A program made the translations under genes and the position numbers. Below are positions 13,110 through 24,113 of a stretch of 64,000 nucleotides of DNA, piece by piece. Location of the stretch: contig CM039506.1 of NCBI GenBank assembly GCA_022432975.1, positions 14,330,006-14,394,005 of the forward strand. Reading direction: 5' to 3'. This stretch comes from Begonia masoniana (taxonomy: Eukaryota; Streptophyta; Magnoliopsida; Cucurbitales; Begoniaceae). Within the stretch, counting starts at the first letter, position 1. Each line of letters opens with the position of its first letter. The notes beneath the pieces were generated by a model. The model did no database searches. It saw nothing but the letters and a program-made list of their open reading frames with translations, and was not told where the DNA came from.

Positions 13110-13307
13110 GCCCTGCTGACTAGTCGACTCGCGAAGTTGGAAGAAAAGGTAGGAACCGACCAGACTCGAACCGAACTGAAACTGAAAAGTTTGGTTTGGG
13201 TCTGGTATAAGTCAATCGGTTTCGAGTTTGGAAACCAAAACCGAAACCGATGAGTTCGGTTCTATTCAGTCCAAAACCGAACCGAACCGAACTCTTGCCC
13301 ACCCCTA
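12407..13307. mobile_element. Non-autonomous hAT element carrying a host gene fragment
   Basis: The 901-bp element is flanked by perfect 8-bp direct repeats CTCACAAT (12399-12406 and 13308-13315). Its terminal inverted repeats are TAAGGGTGGGCA and, at the other end, TAGGGGTGGGCA. An 8-bp duplication and TAGGGGTG-type ends are the hAT signature. Subterminal regions (12420-12570 and 13140-13300) are dense in CCGAACCGAA and its complement, common for subterminal binding-site arrays. No transposase is encoded. The core 12589-13064 is host-derived. A (GA)n microsatellite lies at about 13076-13107. Confidence 0.92.
12589..13064 (-). pseudogene. Captured exon 1 of threonine deaminase (chloroplast biosynthetic type)
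   Basis: On the minus strand an ATG at 13064 opens a Ser/Thr-rich, transit-peptide-like stretch (MEACHSTPTHLHLLPSKRL). After one frame shift comes MEYLTNILSSKVYDVAIESP and then LGVKLWLKREDLQP. These match the conserved start of the catalytic domain of plant threonine dehydratase (OMR1 type), the first enzyme of isoleucine synthesis. The KREDLQP motif precedes the PLP-lysine region, which is absent. A run of five A at 12776-12780 (plus strand) breaks the frame. At 12588 the exon ends at an intact GTAAGT donor followed by intron bases. The fragment therefore came from genomic DNA, not cDNA. It cannot make an enzyme. Confidence 0.85.
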
Positions 13308-13714
13308 CTCACAATAGTTTTATGTAAGTTATGTAACCGCACAAACTCTTTAAAGAATAAATCCGCAACATGTGTAGCATCATTAGTTGTCGAACATGCA
13401 ATAAAATGTGTCATCTTACTAAACCTATCAACAACAACAAAAATACTATCTTTTTCACTTTGAGTTATCAGCAAAGCTATAACAATATCCATAGAAATAT
13501 CAATCTAAGGTTGATTAGGTATTGGGAGAGGAGTATACATTTCGTGTGGCTTTATCTTTGATTTAGTTTTTCTACACTCAATACATTTATCACAAATTAA
13601 TTGCACATCATATCTCATCTTAGGCCAATAAAAATACTCACATAAAACATCCAAAGTTTTGCTTACTCCAAAATGTCTCATTAATCCACCTCCATGAGTT
13701 TCTCTAACAAACAA

Positions 13715-14575
13715 TTCTCTTAAGGAATATTTAGGAATACAAAATTTATCATTCTTAAATAGATAACCGTCTTGCCTAGAACAGCCACCATATACAACAT
13801 TTTCACATAATTTTCAAATTTTACTAAAATCTGAATCTACTTTATATAATTTCTTAACAAATTCAAATCTAAGTAATTTATGAATCTACTTCATATAATT
13901 CCTTAACAAATTCAAATCTAGGCAATTTAGATTGTAAAGAAGTTAGAAGTACATATCTTTCAGACAATGCATCGGCCACTACATTTTTCTTTCATTTCTT
14001 ATATTTGATCAAATATAGTTCATTAGTTGCGAGATAAACGTATTTGTACACCAGTACAAGTATTTCTTGCCGTACTATCATCACACTTTTAACCTCACAT
14101 TTTCTTCTCATTCCACTCATTTTCTCATTCTTCAATTGTTTTCTCTCACTCTCGGCTTTTCTCTTCTTGCACTCTTTTTTTCTTTCTTTCACTCTTCTTT
14201 TCACTCACTCTACTTTTTTTTTCATGTTTTTGCTCACTCAATGACTTTTCTTTCTCTTTGAATTCTTTTGCAATCCTCTTTGGATCCTCACCAACCTCCC
14301 ACGATCTTAGTGGTTTGAGAATTATCTTCTTACCATTTTGATCAAATAAGTACTCATTCTTAAAACTATTGTGCTTGACGTTTCTATCAAATTTTTATGG
14401 TCTCTCCAAAAAGATAAGTGTAGCTTGCATGGGTACTACATCGCAAAGGGTACTACATCACAAAAGACTTCATCTTTATACTTACCAATTGCAAGTGCAA
14501 CCTTCACTTGCCTAGTCACTTTCACTTCTCCATAATCATTTAACCATTGTAGCTTGTATGACCTATGATGCTTCA
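13715..14575 (-). pseudogene. Decayed pol interval between integrase and protease
   Basis: Only short patches resemble pol; reverse transcriptase is largely missing, so a deletion must have removed most of it. A local tandem duplication is visible: ACAAATTCAAATCTA with its surroundings occurs at about 13857 and again at about 13906. The stretch 14044-14260 is pyrimidine-rich low-complexity DNA. No intact reading frame remains. Confidence 0.45.
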
Positions 14576-14935
14576 CTATTCCAATCTCAATTTTTCTACC
14601 AACAAAGTGCTAACAACGTTAGTACAACTCTCACTATCAATTATCAAACTACATACCTTGTTATTCACGTGACATCTAGTGTGACATATGTGCTTCATTT
14701 GCACTTTATCTCCATCCTTCTTGACTTGAACGTTGATTACACGTCTAGTGACCAATAGCTCTTCCCTCACGGGTTCTTTTATATCTACATTGCTACAATC
14801 TTCTAATTGTGACATTTCATCATCATTTGAAATTGCACTTACTATATCATAATTATTCAAAATAATCATAGCTCTTTTATTCAGACAATTAGAAGTAATA
14901 TGACCAAAATCTTGACATCTAACACTTAGCCTCTC
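14576..14935 (-). pseudogene. Retrotransposon zinc knuckle and protease remnant
   Basis: Read on the minus strand, a CCHC-like knuckle (RCQDFGHITSNC) at about 14930-14880 is followed by an open frame from 14869 to 14576. This ends with CSLIIDSESCTNVVST, a retropepsin-like active-site region. The third active-site position is Glu instead of Gly, so the enzyme would be damaged. The order knuckle then protease is that of Ty3/gypsy gag-pol. Confidence 0.7.
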
Positions 14936-15831
14936 GAGATTTAATAGGTGTAGAAGTCTTGATTTTACATTTTATGGAGGTGGTAAGGCTTTCCCTTTGA
15001 ACTCCTCTTTTGGTTTTGATTAGGCTTATCATTCCTCCAATTAGACTTCCATGAAAAGTTTGAGGTTGATCCGGTCTTAAAGTTCATCGATTTCAATTGC
15101 CTCTCAACTTTGATGGACTTATGCTACAATTCTTCTAAGTCCACATAATGATGCAAATCCACAATGTCTGCGATTTCTCTATTTAAACCTCCAATGAATC
15201 GCGCCATTGTAGCTTCATCATCCTCATCCACTCTAGCTCTTACTATGACTACTTCCAGCTCTTTGTAATATTCCTTCACATTTTTTATTCATTGAGTCAA
15301 ACCTTATAGTTTGCTACACACATCTCGATAATAATGGTTATGAATAAATCTTTTACGCATTTGTACTTTCATATCATCCCATGTGCGTATAGGTTGTTCC
15401 CCATATGTTTTTTTGGTTTTCACTAATTGATCCCACCATATGCTCGCATAATCTGTGAATTTTATCGAGACTACTATGATCTTTTTCTTCTCGGTGTAAT
15501 TATGATATTCAAATATATGTTCAACTTTTCTTTCTCATTTTATATAAAGTTAGAGATCACTCTTACCTTGAAAATGAGAAACTATCGTTTTGATGTTGCT
15601 TAGATTTCTATCTTCACAGTTTGTTCTAGCATACCTCTCTGTTTTGTAATTGTCACCCTCATAGTCAGATTCCTCGTAGTAATGCTCCATTAGTGATTTG
15701 CCCCTTCATGCACGGATATTAGAAGAAGACTTTATTCTTTCATATCTCATGTCTAAAGTCTTAATTTGATCTTGTATAGCCCTCATGTATATCTCCGGAT
15801 CAAAGTTAATATGTCCTTTCTCATTACTCAT
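14936..15831 (-). pseudogene. Ty3/gypsy gag remnant
   Basis: An ATG at 15831 (minus strand) opens MSNEKGHINFDPEIYMRAI, followed by broken pieces. These include IWWDQLVKTKKT, DDMKVQMRKRF and EYYKELEVVIVRARVDEDDE, with ATMARFIGGLNREIADIV further on. These are the usual landmarks of the plant gypsy gag (retrotransposon gag domain). Several stops and frame shifts break it. It lies between the LTR/PBS at 16528 and the protease at 14935, the expected order. Confidence 0.75.
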
Positions 15832-16527
15832 AATTTCAAGAAAGGAAATTAAAAATTGTTAGGAACAAAATAAGTAAGTCAACAGAATTCACTCACTCCC
15901 TCACGTGTTTACACTCAATTTATGTCTCTCCACTCGTATTTCTCTCAATTAATGGCTTTTATATGACAGTCTCACCTTCTTGTCTTTTACCTCTCAATTT
16001 CTCCTTTTACCTCTTTATGTAAAACCTTAATCAAGAAAAAAAAATTAAACAAACAAGATCAAACTTCCTAACTCAAGTTCTAATTTTCAAAATCGGTTAG
16101 AATATTAGAATAGGATATAAGACTTCAAGAAAGAGAAACTTTGATATCTCATAGAATAATAAATGATGCTCGAATATTGTGAGAGTAAGTAATATTAATC
16201 AAGAACTTCAAAGTCTCCAATAAAGAATAATCAATAACTTGGAACTAATTAGGACAATCAAAGAAGAAAATTTGAATAAGTATACTCATAAGCAAATATT
16301 GATTCTTATAATGAAGAAGAAGAAATTGATACTCGAGAAATTGATACTCAAATTATTGAGAATTTTTTTTAAAAGTACAAAACTTGATAAGCAAAGAATT
16401 GTTGCTTGAAAGTTTTGGTTTGAATTTTTGAATTTTTTTTTCACTAATTTCAAAGGAAGAAATTCAAGAAGAAGAAACAAAATAAAGATAGGGACTTGAA
16501 TTTAGAAGATAAAGCTCTGATAACAAA
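15832..16527 (-). promoter_or_regulatory. Leader and primer-binding site of the element 10828-17159
   Basis: Next to the 5' LTR the minus strand reads TTATCAGAGCTTT (about 16511-16523), a slightly decayed match to the TGGTATCAGAGC primer-binding site for initiator tRNA-Met. The rest is A-rich untranslated leader. Confidence 0.6.
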
Positions 16528-17159
16528 TGATGAGAACCACAAGTATATCAAAACCAAGACCCTTCAACAACGGTGAATAGAAACTCAGGAATGCCTTTGA
16601 AATCAAGTATAAGGAACTTGACCCCAATCGAATCTTGCTGACGGAACTAAAATTATCAAACAAGTAACTTGACCCATAACCAAATTTTTGGTTAGAACCA
16701 AAGCTATCAAGTTGATATTTCAAGTTTTGACCTGAAGAAGATCTAGTTCTTCACAAATAACTAAAGAGAATATTCTCACAAAAAGTAATTCAAAATCGTG
16801 TATATTGATCGTATAATGTCGCATAGTTTATACCTTTAAATAAGCTACAAAAGTAATTAAAATAATTAAAATATTTTAAGGTAATAATAAAGTAATTAGG
16901 AAACATCTAAAGATTAGGAAACTTAATAAATTAATAAAAGAAAACTAGACTAAAACAAAGAGAAATGAGATATCCAAACAAAAAAAAAAAAAAAAAAAAA
17001 ACTTTGACCACATAATAAAAGGAAACTTAGACCAATTTGATTGATGAATTTTGTGACTCTCCTTCCTAAATTCGTGCCCCACCTTCCTTCAAGAATTAGG
17101 AATAAGTGCTTGCCAATTTGATTGAGAAAAGGAAACTCTGCATGGATTTTTCATGTGCA
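16528..17159 (-). repeat. 5' LTR of the minus-strand Ty3/gypsy element 10828-17159
   Basis: This is the partner of 10828-11443. It is 632 bp, longer mainly through an A-run at about 16980-17000. Divergence from its partner is obvious by eye, so the insertion is old. A later LTR begins at 17161, one base after its end. Confidence 0.85.
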
Positions 17160-17160
17160 T

Positions 17161-19760
17161 TGTAATGCCCCCGAACCCACCCTAGCTCAGTTCGTTACTT
17201 TGCTCGTCTTTACAACATTTAAAATCGAATTTAAAATAATTTTCGATAAACTTTTGATTCGATTTTTTGGGTTTTTTGGAAAACGTGTGTAAAATACGTA
17301 TAAAACGTGTCGAAAAAGGTCGGGTTAAAAAATATTTGAAAAGTAAAATTTTTGAAAAAAATCAAAGTGGGCCTAAGGGCGGCGTGCGCGCCCAGGCAGC
17401 GCGCGCCGCGTGTGTTGCCGCAGTGCGCGCAACCCTGCGCACCAGGTGCCGATCGATCGGCGCAAGCGCCGATTGATCAACAACCTCTCGGGTTGCCCGA
17501 CCAAGTTTTGCCGATCGATCGGCGCTGGGCCCTGCGCGCACCCCAGTAGCACGCACTGCGTGCCTACTGCGCGCGTCACGCCCGTGCTAGCGTACACCCT
17601 TCCCCGGCCTGCGCGCCTCCTTCTATGCATTAGCGCGCCACTCTCGACCCCCTTTCACTTTTTCTTAATTTTTCCCATATTTCACTCAACCAAATCACCT
17701 AAAACTTACCCAAACTCTTTTCCAACATATTCAACTTCTCGAGCCGTGAAAATTCTGAAAACACGACTCTAAAACGTAAGCGGAAATGTAAAAATGATTT
17801 AAAACAAACATCGTTTCTTTTATAAAAATCCGAGCAGCATAATGTTTAATTTTTCTAAAACCAAACATGAATACAAACATTTACAACAAAATCCTAAAAC
17901 AAACACCCAAAAGAGTTATAAATCCACTATCATATATACAACCAAAATCCCAACAAAACTACCAAATCTCACACCTCCCAGCAACTCCATGGTCAAGGCG
18001 TCCCACCAACTGCCCGCACCGGCATACAACATGCGTCACCGACAGCGTCCTAGTCCTGGCCTCTCTCAAATAGCTCACCTGAGAGCTCGTCGTCACCTAC
18101 ACCATAGAACACAAAACGTAAGCCTAATGATTAGCAAGTAGGGAATAATGAATGTAAAAACATAATGCACACTCAACTCCTAACACATGCAGTTTCTAAA
18201 CTCTCGGTTGTGTTCATTTCATTCTCATTTCATTAATCTTTCATCAAGCCATGTGGATCAAGTAGGCACACATCCTATAATCGTCTAGGATGGCCACGCC
18301 TTGACCCAGCAGAGCAAGATCGGAGGCACACATCCTATAACCGTCTAGGACGGCCGTACACGATCTTCTCCCACATCGATTGTAGAACCCTCTAGTGCCC
18401 TCTCAAGCACGTTAACCACGAGGTGTTCATACTCACGACACATCACGTATTTTAGCAGTGCATCTCTTGTAGGAGCTCTCTTAGGGTGCTACACCCAAGC
18501 ACTAATTCCCGATGAGGCAACTCTACTCAAGACCAAGTTGCAATTCTTCTTATCTTTTTACATTTCATGCTCACATTTCAAAACCATGCTAAAACTCGTA
18601 TTTTCGTAATTCAAAACCATGATGCATGTCAATACAATGCTCAAACACAAAACAAACAAACAAACAACCATACCGTTCCATGTGTAGGCCTGAAGGCAAA
18701 AAGACACACACTTCTTACCTGGATACTCCGTACGTGTACGTATTTGCTCGCTCGGTTGGTCTAATGGTTCACTGGCTAACCTAACATTTTAAAGCAAACC
18801 ACTTTGTAATTTTCTAGGAATTTTAAGGAATGATTAAACTAAATCTAACAACAAATCAACCAACTTTAAAGCATTAATCCCAAAAACCCGAATTTCTCCT
18901 ATTTTCCATCATCCAACTTCAATTGGCCATAACTTACTCGTTTTTCATCAGATTTAAACGATCCAACCCATTCCGTAAACCTCTACATATCTACAATCCA
19001 ATGAATCTTCATTTTACCAACTAAACAATATGGCTGATCGAATTCTGCACCCAAACAGAATTGGCTAAACATTAATCAAAAACTAGTTTTTCACCAATTT
19101 CAACTGAACTCTAATCTATCTACATAAACAACCTAAACCATCCTATCTAAGGTTTAAATCACCAAAATGACAAGAAAACACATCCAGGAAAGGGAATTTT
19201 CGGAGCTTCACCATTAGGGTTTCCAAACCCCTTCAAAAACTCCTAAAAATCCACTTAAAACACCAAAAATCTTATCTACCATACATAGAACATAAAATCC
19301 CATAAAAACCCACCTTAAATCTTGCCAAAACTTGAAGAAATGAAGGAGGGAGAACACTCAAATGGAGGATAAAGAATCGTGGGAGAAGAGAGGAGGAGAA
19401 GACACAATTTTGTCTTTAACTCCTTCCATTACCCACCTTTAAAAACTCACCACTTTTCACTTTAAAATTTTACCACCAAATTTTTAATTTTTGTAAAGTA
19501 ACCTCTGCCTTTGTTTCTCTCAATTCCAACATGAAGACTTCCCCTTCAATCTCTTTTCTTTCACTTTTATTTTCATTTGCATTAAATTCAACAACAACAA
19601 TCTCTAATCACTCCAACTTTATAGTTTCTCTCCAAATTTTCTTCCAACTTTCACTCTCTCACTTTTATACTTAACATAACCATAGGATTGACGTTAAACT
19701 CTCATAACTTAAACCTAATCTAAGGCTATGTATGTTAGAGGAAAAATCCCGGGTGTTACA
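17161..19760 (-). repeat. 3' LTR of a truncated minus-strand chromovirus
   Basis: The plus strand runs from TGTAATGCCCCCGAACC to CCCGGGTGTTACA, the inverted form of the TGTAACACCCGG...GTTACA LTR shared by all chromovirus LTRs in this window. Pol sequence follows at 19761, so this is the 3' LTR. It contains a GC-rich block with repeated GATCGATCGGC (17449-17525). The candidate spliced leader reads on the minus strand: mini-exon 18719-18760, second intron 18097-18718. A single copy of the motif that is amplified in the LTR at 51975-55595 appears near 18385-18425. Confidence 0.85.
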
Positions 19761-20371
19761 ATCCACCCTCCTTAAAAAAATTTTGTCCTCAAAATTTGCG
19801 TACCTGAAGAGTTCAGGATAGCAATCCATCATGTCCTGCTGCCTTTCCCACGTTGCCTCCTCTACAATGTGGTTACGCTACAACACTTTCACTAGTGGAA
19901 TGTCCTTGTTGCGTAACGTCTTCACTGCATAATCCAAGATCTCCACCGATTTCTTTTCGTATGTCAATGTGGGTTGTAACTCAATATCTTACTGTACCAC
20001 GACATGTGACGGATCTCTTAAGCACTTCCTCAGCATCGAGACATGAAAGATATTTTGAACTCCCTCCATCGAAGTTTGCAGCTCCAACTAGTATGCCATT
20101 TTTCTAATTCTTTTCGTGATCGGGAACGGTCCAACATATCTCAGATTTAACTTACCTCTCTTCTCGAATCTCATTACACCCTTAAACGGCGAAATCTTCA
20201 AAAAAAAAAAAACTTCGTCTCCCACCACAAACTCCAACTCTCTTCTTCTACCATCAGCGTAGCTCTTTTGCCGACTTTGAGCTGTCAATATCCACTGCCG
20301 AATAAAATTATCTTATCGGTTGTCTGTTGCACGATCTCAAGTCCAATCAAACTGACTTCCCCGACTTCATT
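19761..20371 (-). pseudogene. Chromovirus integrase C-terminal/chromodomain remnant
   Basis: Immediately inside the LTR is a polypurine tract on the minus strand (AAGGAGGGTGGAT, 19761-19773), the 3' LTR priming site. Further in, the minus strand encodes [17 protein letters not shown] and [14 protein letters not shown] (20288-20088), the region after the integrase core. Homology to the copy at 35565-36416 stops at about 20371. Everything upstream in the element is lost, and frames are broken. Confidence 0.8.
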
Positions 20372-21779
20372 TGACATGCCTAGGAGGCCCGTCACGAGAT
20401 CCCAAACTTGAGCCCGTAATTTAGTCACTCAATGTTCTAATGATTTTTCTCTTTTTGTAGATTCATGGACTTCACTTGGGAGCCGACCTCTGAAGATGTG
20501 GAGAAACCTTGTCATGTCCTTCATTGGAGCATTCACACGGAGCATTCAAGCAGTCCCATGGGAATTTGTATTCTCGGGCCATTAAATGTGTAATTTTTAT
20601 TTTCAAACTTTTTTGGCATACATTAGCCTTTTTGTATGAATTATTATATATTTGCATATCTTGCATTAGATTGTGTAGTTAGGATTAGATGGATGTTGGT
20701 GGATTATGGGTTGAAGAAATTCAACAAGTTATTCAAAGAAAAAAGCCTTACAACAAATGGAGCCCAAAGGAAGACTTGATCCGAAAGAGAGCCCACATCT
20801 AAAGGTATGAAATTGCAGGTACACATGTGGGTGGCAAAATGGATCGACGACATGGCAAAAATCTCAACCATTGATGAATTTTGGTGCGGGCTCAAGGAGA
20901 CCCATCGGATTTGCGTGCGCTGGCGCGAACAGCAGCGCCATCTGGCGCGGGCAGTAGCAGTGGCGCCAACTAGTGCGGGCAGCAGCGAGGGTTTCATCCG
21001 GGCGCGCGCGGGCAGATCCTGAACCGTTGATTGGGCGCGCGCCAGCGCCTATCCTCCCTTGATCGCGCGCACCCGATTGGCTATCCAAGGCCATTGATTA
21101 ATTTCTCCCATCCAATGGTCCTCCTTCACTCTTGTCAAACCCTAATCCACCTAGGTTGTCTATTTAAGCATTGCATTGGTGTGTGTAAAATATTTTTTGC
21201 CAAATTTATAAAACTACTATTTCTCTACTCCAAGGTTGTGTGCCTTTGGTGTTTTTCCTTGGTTCTTTGAATCAAGTGGAGTAGCCCTCCATTGTTATCC
21301 TAGCTTGGGTTGCTAGGTTAACTCTTATCTATTCCCTCGTCTTTTCCATTGGGATTAGGAGTTGAGGAAGAAAACCTAGGCCTTAGGTGGTCGTTTTTCC
21401 TCCGAGAAAATCGTTTATCCAAGAGCCTAAAACATAGGATAGCTCTTTGGATCCGCCAAAGGTATGCTCATTTACTTCATTGTCATCACATTTTCACTCA
21501 CTAGCACCCCTTTATTTCGGCCATCAAACTCACACACTTCACATTTTATTTTATGGCAATTTTCTTCTCTTTATCACCTTTCTTTTCTTCTCCACTTCAC
21601 ACACTATTCTCTTCATCTTTTTCTCTCTATTATTATGCTATTCTAATCCTCTCCATGTCCATACCCCTCGGCCAACACTAGCACACAACATCACCTCCAT
21701 CTTGTTCATCATTTTAGCCGTTTTCTTTTGTTTATTCACGGTTTATGCTAACCACACTTCACCCGAGCACTTAGCACTG
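20372..21779. other. Unassigned repeat-like stretch
   Basis: No gene can be supported. The part 20880-21080 is very GC-rich, with repeated GGCGCGGGCAG and GGGCGCGCGCC motifs. The part 21440-21780 is pyrimidine-rich. The style (GC-rich block, then a short CT-rich leader) resembles an LTR or leader of another retroelement, but I found no paired copy or termini. Confidence 0.3.
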
Positions 21780-24073
21780 AACACGAGGAGCATTTGAGGA
21801 TTGTATTGCGAATTCTGAGTCAACGCCAGCTGTATCCAAAGTTCTCTAAATGCGAGTTTTGGTTGGATCGGGTTAGTTTTCTTGGCCATATCATATCACA
21901 GGATGGAGTTTCTGTGGATCCGAGCAAGATTCAGGTGGTCAGAGATTGGCCGCAGCCGAAGAACGTACGTGAGGTGCGTGGATTTCTTGGATTAGCTGGT
22001 TATTATCGGAAGTTCATAGAGAGATTTTCGAAGATCACAGTTCCTCTTTCACGATTGACTCAGAAGAACGAGAGATTTATATGGTCGGTTGCTTGTGACA
22101 GCAGTTTTATGTAGTTAAAGCAGAGATTGACCACCGCTCCAGTATTGGCGCTACCTGTTGAAGGTGACAAGTTTAGTATTTATTGTGATGCGTCTGGAGT
22201 TGGACTCGGTTGTGTATTGATGCAGAAGGGGGGAGTTATTGCTTATGCTTCTCGGCAGCTAAAGCCGTACAAGCAGAATTACCCTACGCACGACCTTGAG
22301 TTAGCAGCTGTGGTCTTCGCACTGAAGATATGGAGACATTATTTATATGGGCAGCAGTGCGAGATATTTTCCGACCACAAGAGCTTGAGGTATTTATTTA
22401 CGCAGAAGGAGCTAAATATGCGACAGAGACGGTGGCTTGAGTTCGTCAAAGATTATGATTTTGATATCAAGTACCATCCAGGAAAGGCGAACAAGGTTGC
22501 TGATGCTTTGAATAGAGTGTCTTCTACAAGTCAGCCTTCACTAGCAGCGATGTCAGTTACGCTGCGGTATGAGATCGAGAGGTTCGATGTGGAGATAGTG
22601 GCGGAGTTGTCCAGTATGCTCACCAACATTTCTCTCAGGCCGACTATTCTGGACAGGATACGCGAAGCTCAGCAGAATGATACGGAGTGTGAGGAGCTTC
22701 GATCGAGTATGACGTTGGGTGACTCGTTGGATTTCCACTTATCAGATGATGGTATTCTGAAGTTCAGGCATAGGTGGTACGTGCCTAACGATGAGGAGCT
22801 GAAGAAGGAGATATTGGCCGAGGCACATTCTTCGGCATATTCTGTGCACCCAGGAAGTACTAAGATGCACCGGGATTTCAAGCAACATTTCTGGTGGCCA
22901 AACATGAAGAGAGAGGTCGCCAAGTACGTTGAAACCTGTCTAGTCTGTCAACAGGTAAAGACAGAGCACCAGAGACCGGCCGAAACATTATTGCCACTGC
23001 CAATTCCAGAGTGGAAGTGGGAGCAGATCTCCATGGATTTTATTGTGGGACTCCCGAGGACGACGAAGGGCCATGATGGTGTTTGGGTGATCGTGGACCG
23101 ATTGACAAAGTCGACCCACTTCTTATCTGTAAAGATGGCATCTTCTATGGACCAGCTTGCCAAGCTTTACGTGTAGGAGATTGTCAGACTGCATGGAGTG
23201 CCAGTTTCCATTGTCTCAGATCGTGATCCGAGATTTACTTCGAAGTTCTGGAAGGGTCTGCACAAAACTATGGGGACTCAGCTTAATTTCAGCACAGCAT
23301 TTCATCCTCAGACTGATGGTCATACAAAGAGGACGAATCAGGTTCTGGAGGATATGCTCAGAGCTTGTGTGCTGGAGTTTCAGGGCTCGTGGAGCCGATA
23401 TTTACCTTTGATTGAGTTCTCATACAACAACAGCTTCCAGGCTACGATTGGCATGGCTCCATACGAGGCGCTGTATGGTCGCAAGTGTAGGTCTCCGTTG
23501 TATTGGGACGAGGTTGGCGAGGCTAGCGTCGTTGGTCCTGAGATTCTACAGCAAACGGCAGAGAAGATTGCCGTTATCAGACAGCGTATAGAGGTAGCTC
23601 AGAGCAGACAGAAGAGCTATGCTGACACGAGACGGAGAGAGCTAGAGTTCGAAGAAGGTGACGAGGTTTATCTTAAAGTTTCTCCGTTTAAAGGCGTTGC
23701 AAGATTTGGAAGGAGAGGCAAGTTAAACCCTCGATATGTGGGGCCCTTTCCTATTCTGAAGAAGATCGGGAAGTTGGCGTACAGACTACAGCTTCCGACT
23801 TCTATGGAGGGTATCCACGATGTATTCCATGTTTCTATGCTTCAGAAGTGTCTATGTGATCCATCGCATATCGTCGAAGCTAGAAAGATCGAGGTACAAC
23901 CTACCTTGACTTATGAGGAGAGACCCGTACGCATTTTGGAGTCTTCCATCAAAGTTTTGCGCAACAAAGAGATTCTGTTAGTCAAAGTCCTGTGGCGGAA
24001 CCACGAGGTGGAAGAGGCTACTTGGGAGCGACAGCAGGATATGATGACTAAATATCCTGAGTTGTTTGTATGA
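21780..24073 (+). pseudogene. Chromovirus pol: reverse transcriptase end, RNase H, integrase, chromodomain
   Basis: The homology begins inside reverse transcriptase ([19 protein letters not shown]) with no upstream part. It runs through the RT thumb ([28 protein letters not shown]), RNase H ([26 protein letters not shown]) and the integrase zinc domain ([29 protein letters not shown]). The integrase core ([42 protein letters not shown]) follows. It ends in a chromodomain-like tail ([22 protein letters not shown]). In-frame stops at 22112-22114 and 23174-23176 break it. The tail type fits the Tekay/Del lineage. It is otherwise well preserved, and its LTR follows 40 bp downstream. Confidence 0.92.
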
Positions 24074-24113
24074 TTTAATTTTGTGGACAAAATTCTAAAT
24101 AAGGTGGATGGAA

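Larger units (their letters stand above)
11497..13714 (-). pseudogene. Integrase and pol C-terminal remnant of a Ty3/gypsy element, split by a hAT insertion
   Basis: Reading on the minus strand, 13714-13505 encodes the zinc-binding N-terminal part (residues such as YFYWPKM and CDKCIECRKTKS). Positions 13492-13316 begin the catalytic core ([14 protein letters not shown]). The core resumes at 12406-12275 with VSDQDVKFLNHFW and HPQMDVQTEVVN. Positions 12227-11970 continue it (HVEFAYNRVVHS, PFEIVYGF), and 11916-11497 encode the tail past integrase (YKIDFSSEYGNVSATFN). Stops and frame changes separate the pieces. The hAT element 12407-13307 lies exactly between two parts of the catalytic core with an 8-bp target duplication. 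The protein cannot be functional as it stands. Confidence 0.85.

Noticed and set aside
17267..17772. Ala/Arg-rich open frames in a GC-rich block
   Set aside because: Overlapping open frames on both strands follow from GC-rich, stop-poor sequence inside an LTR.
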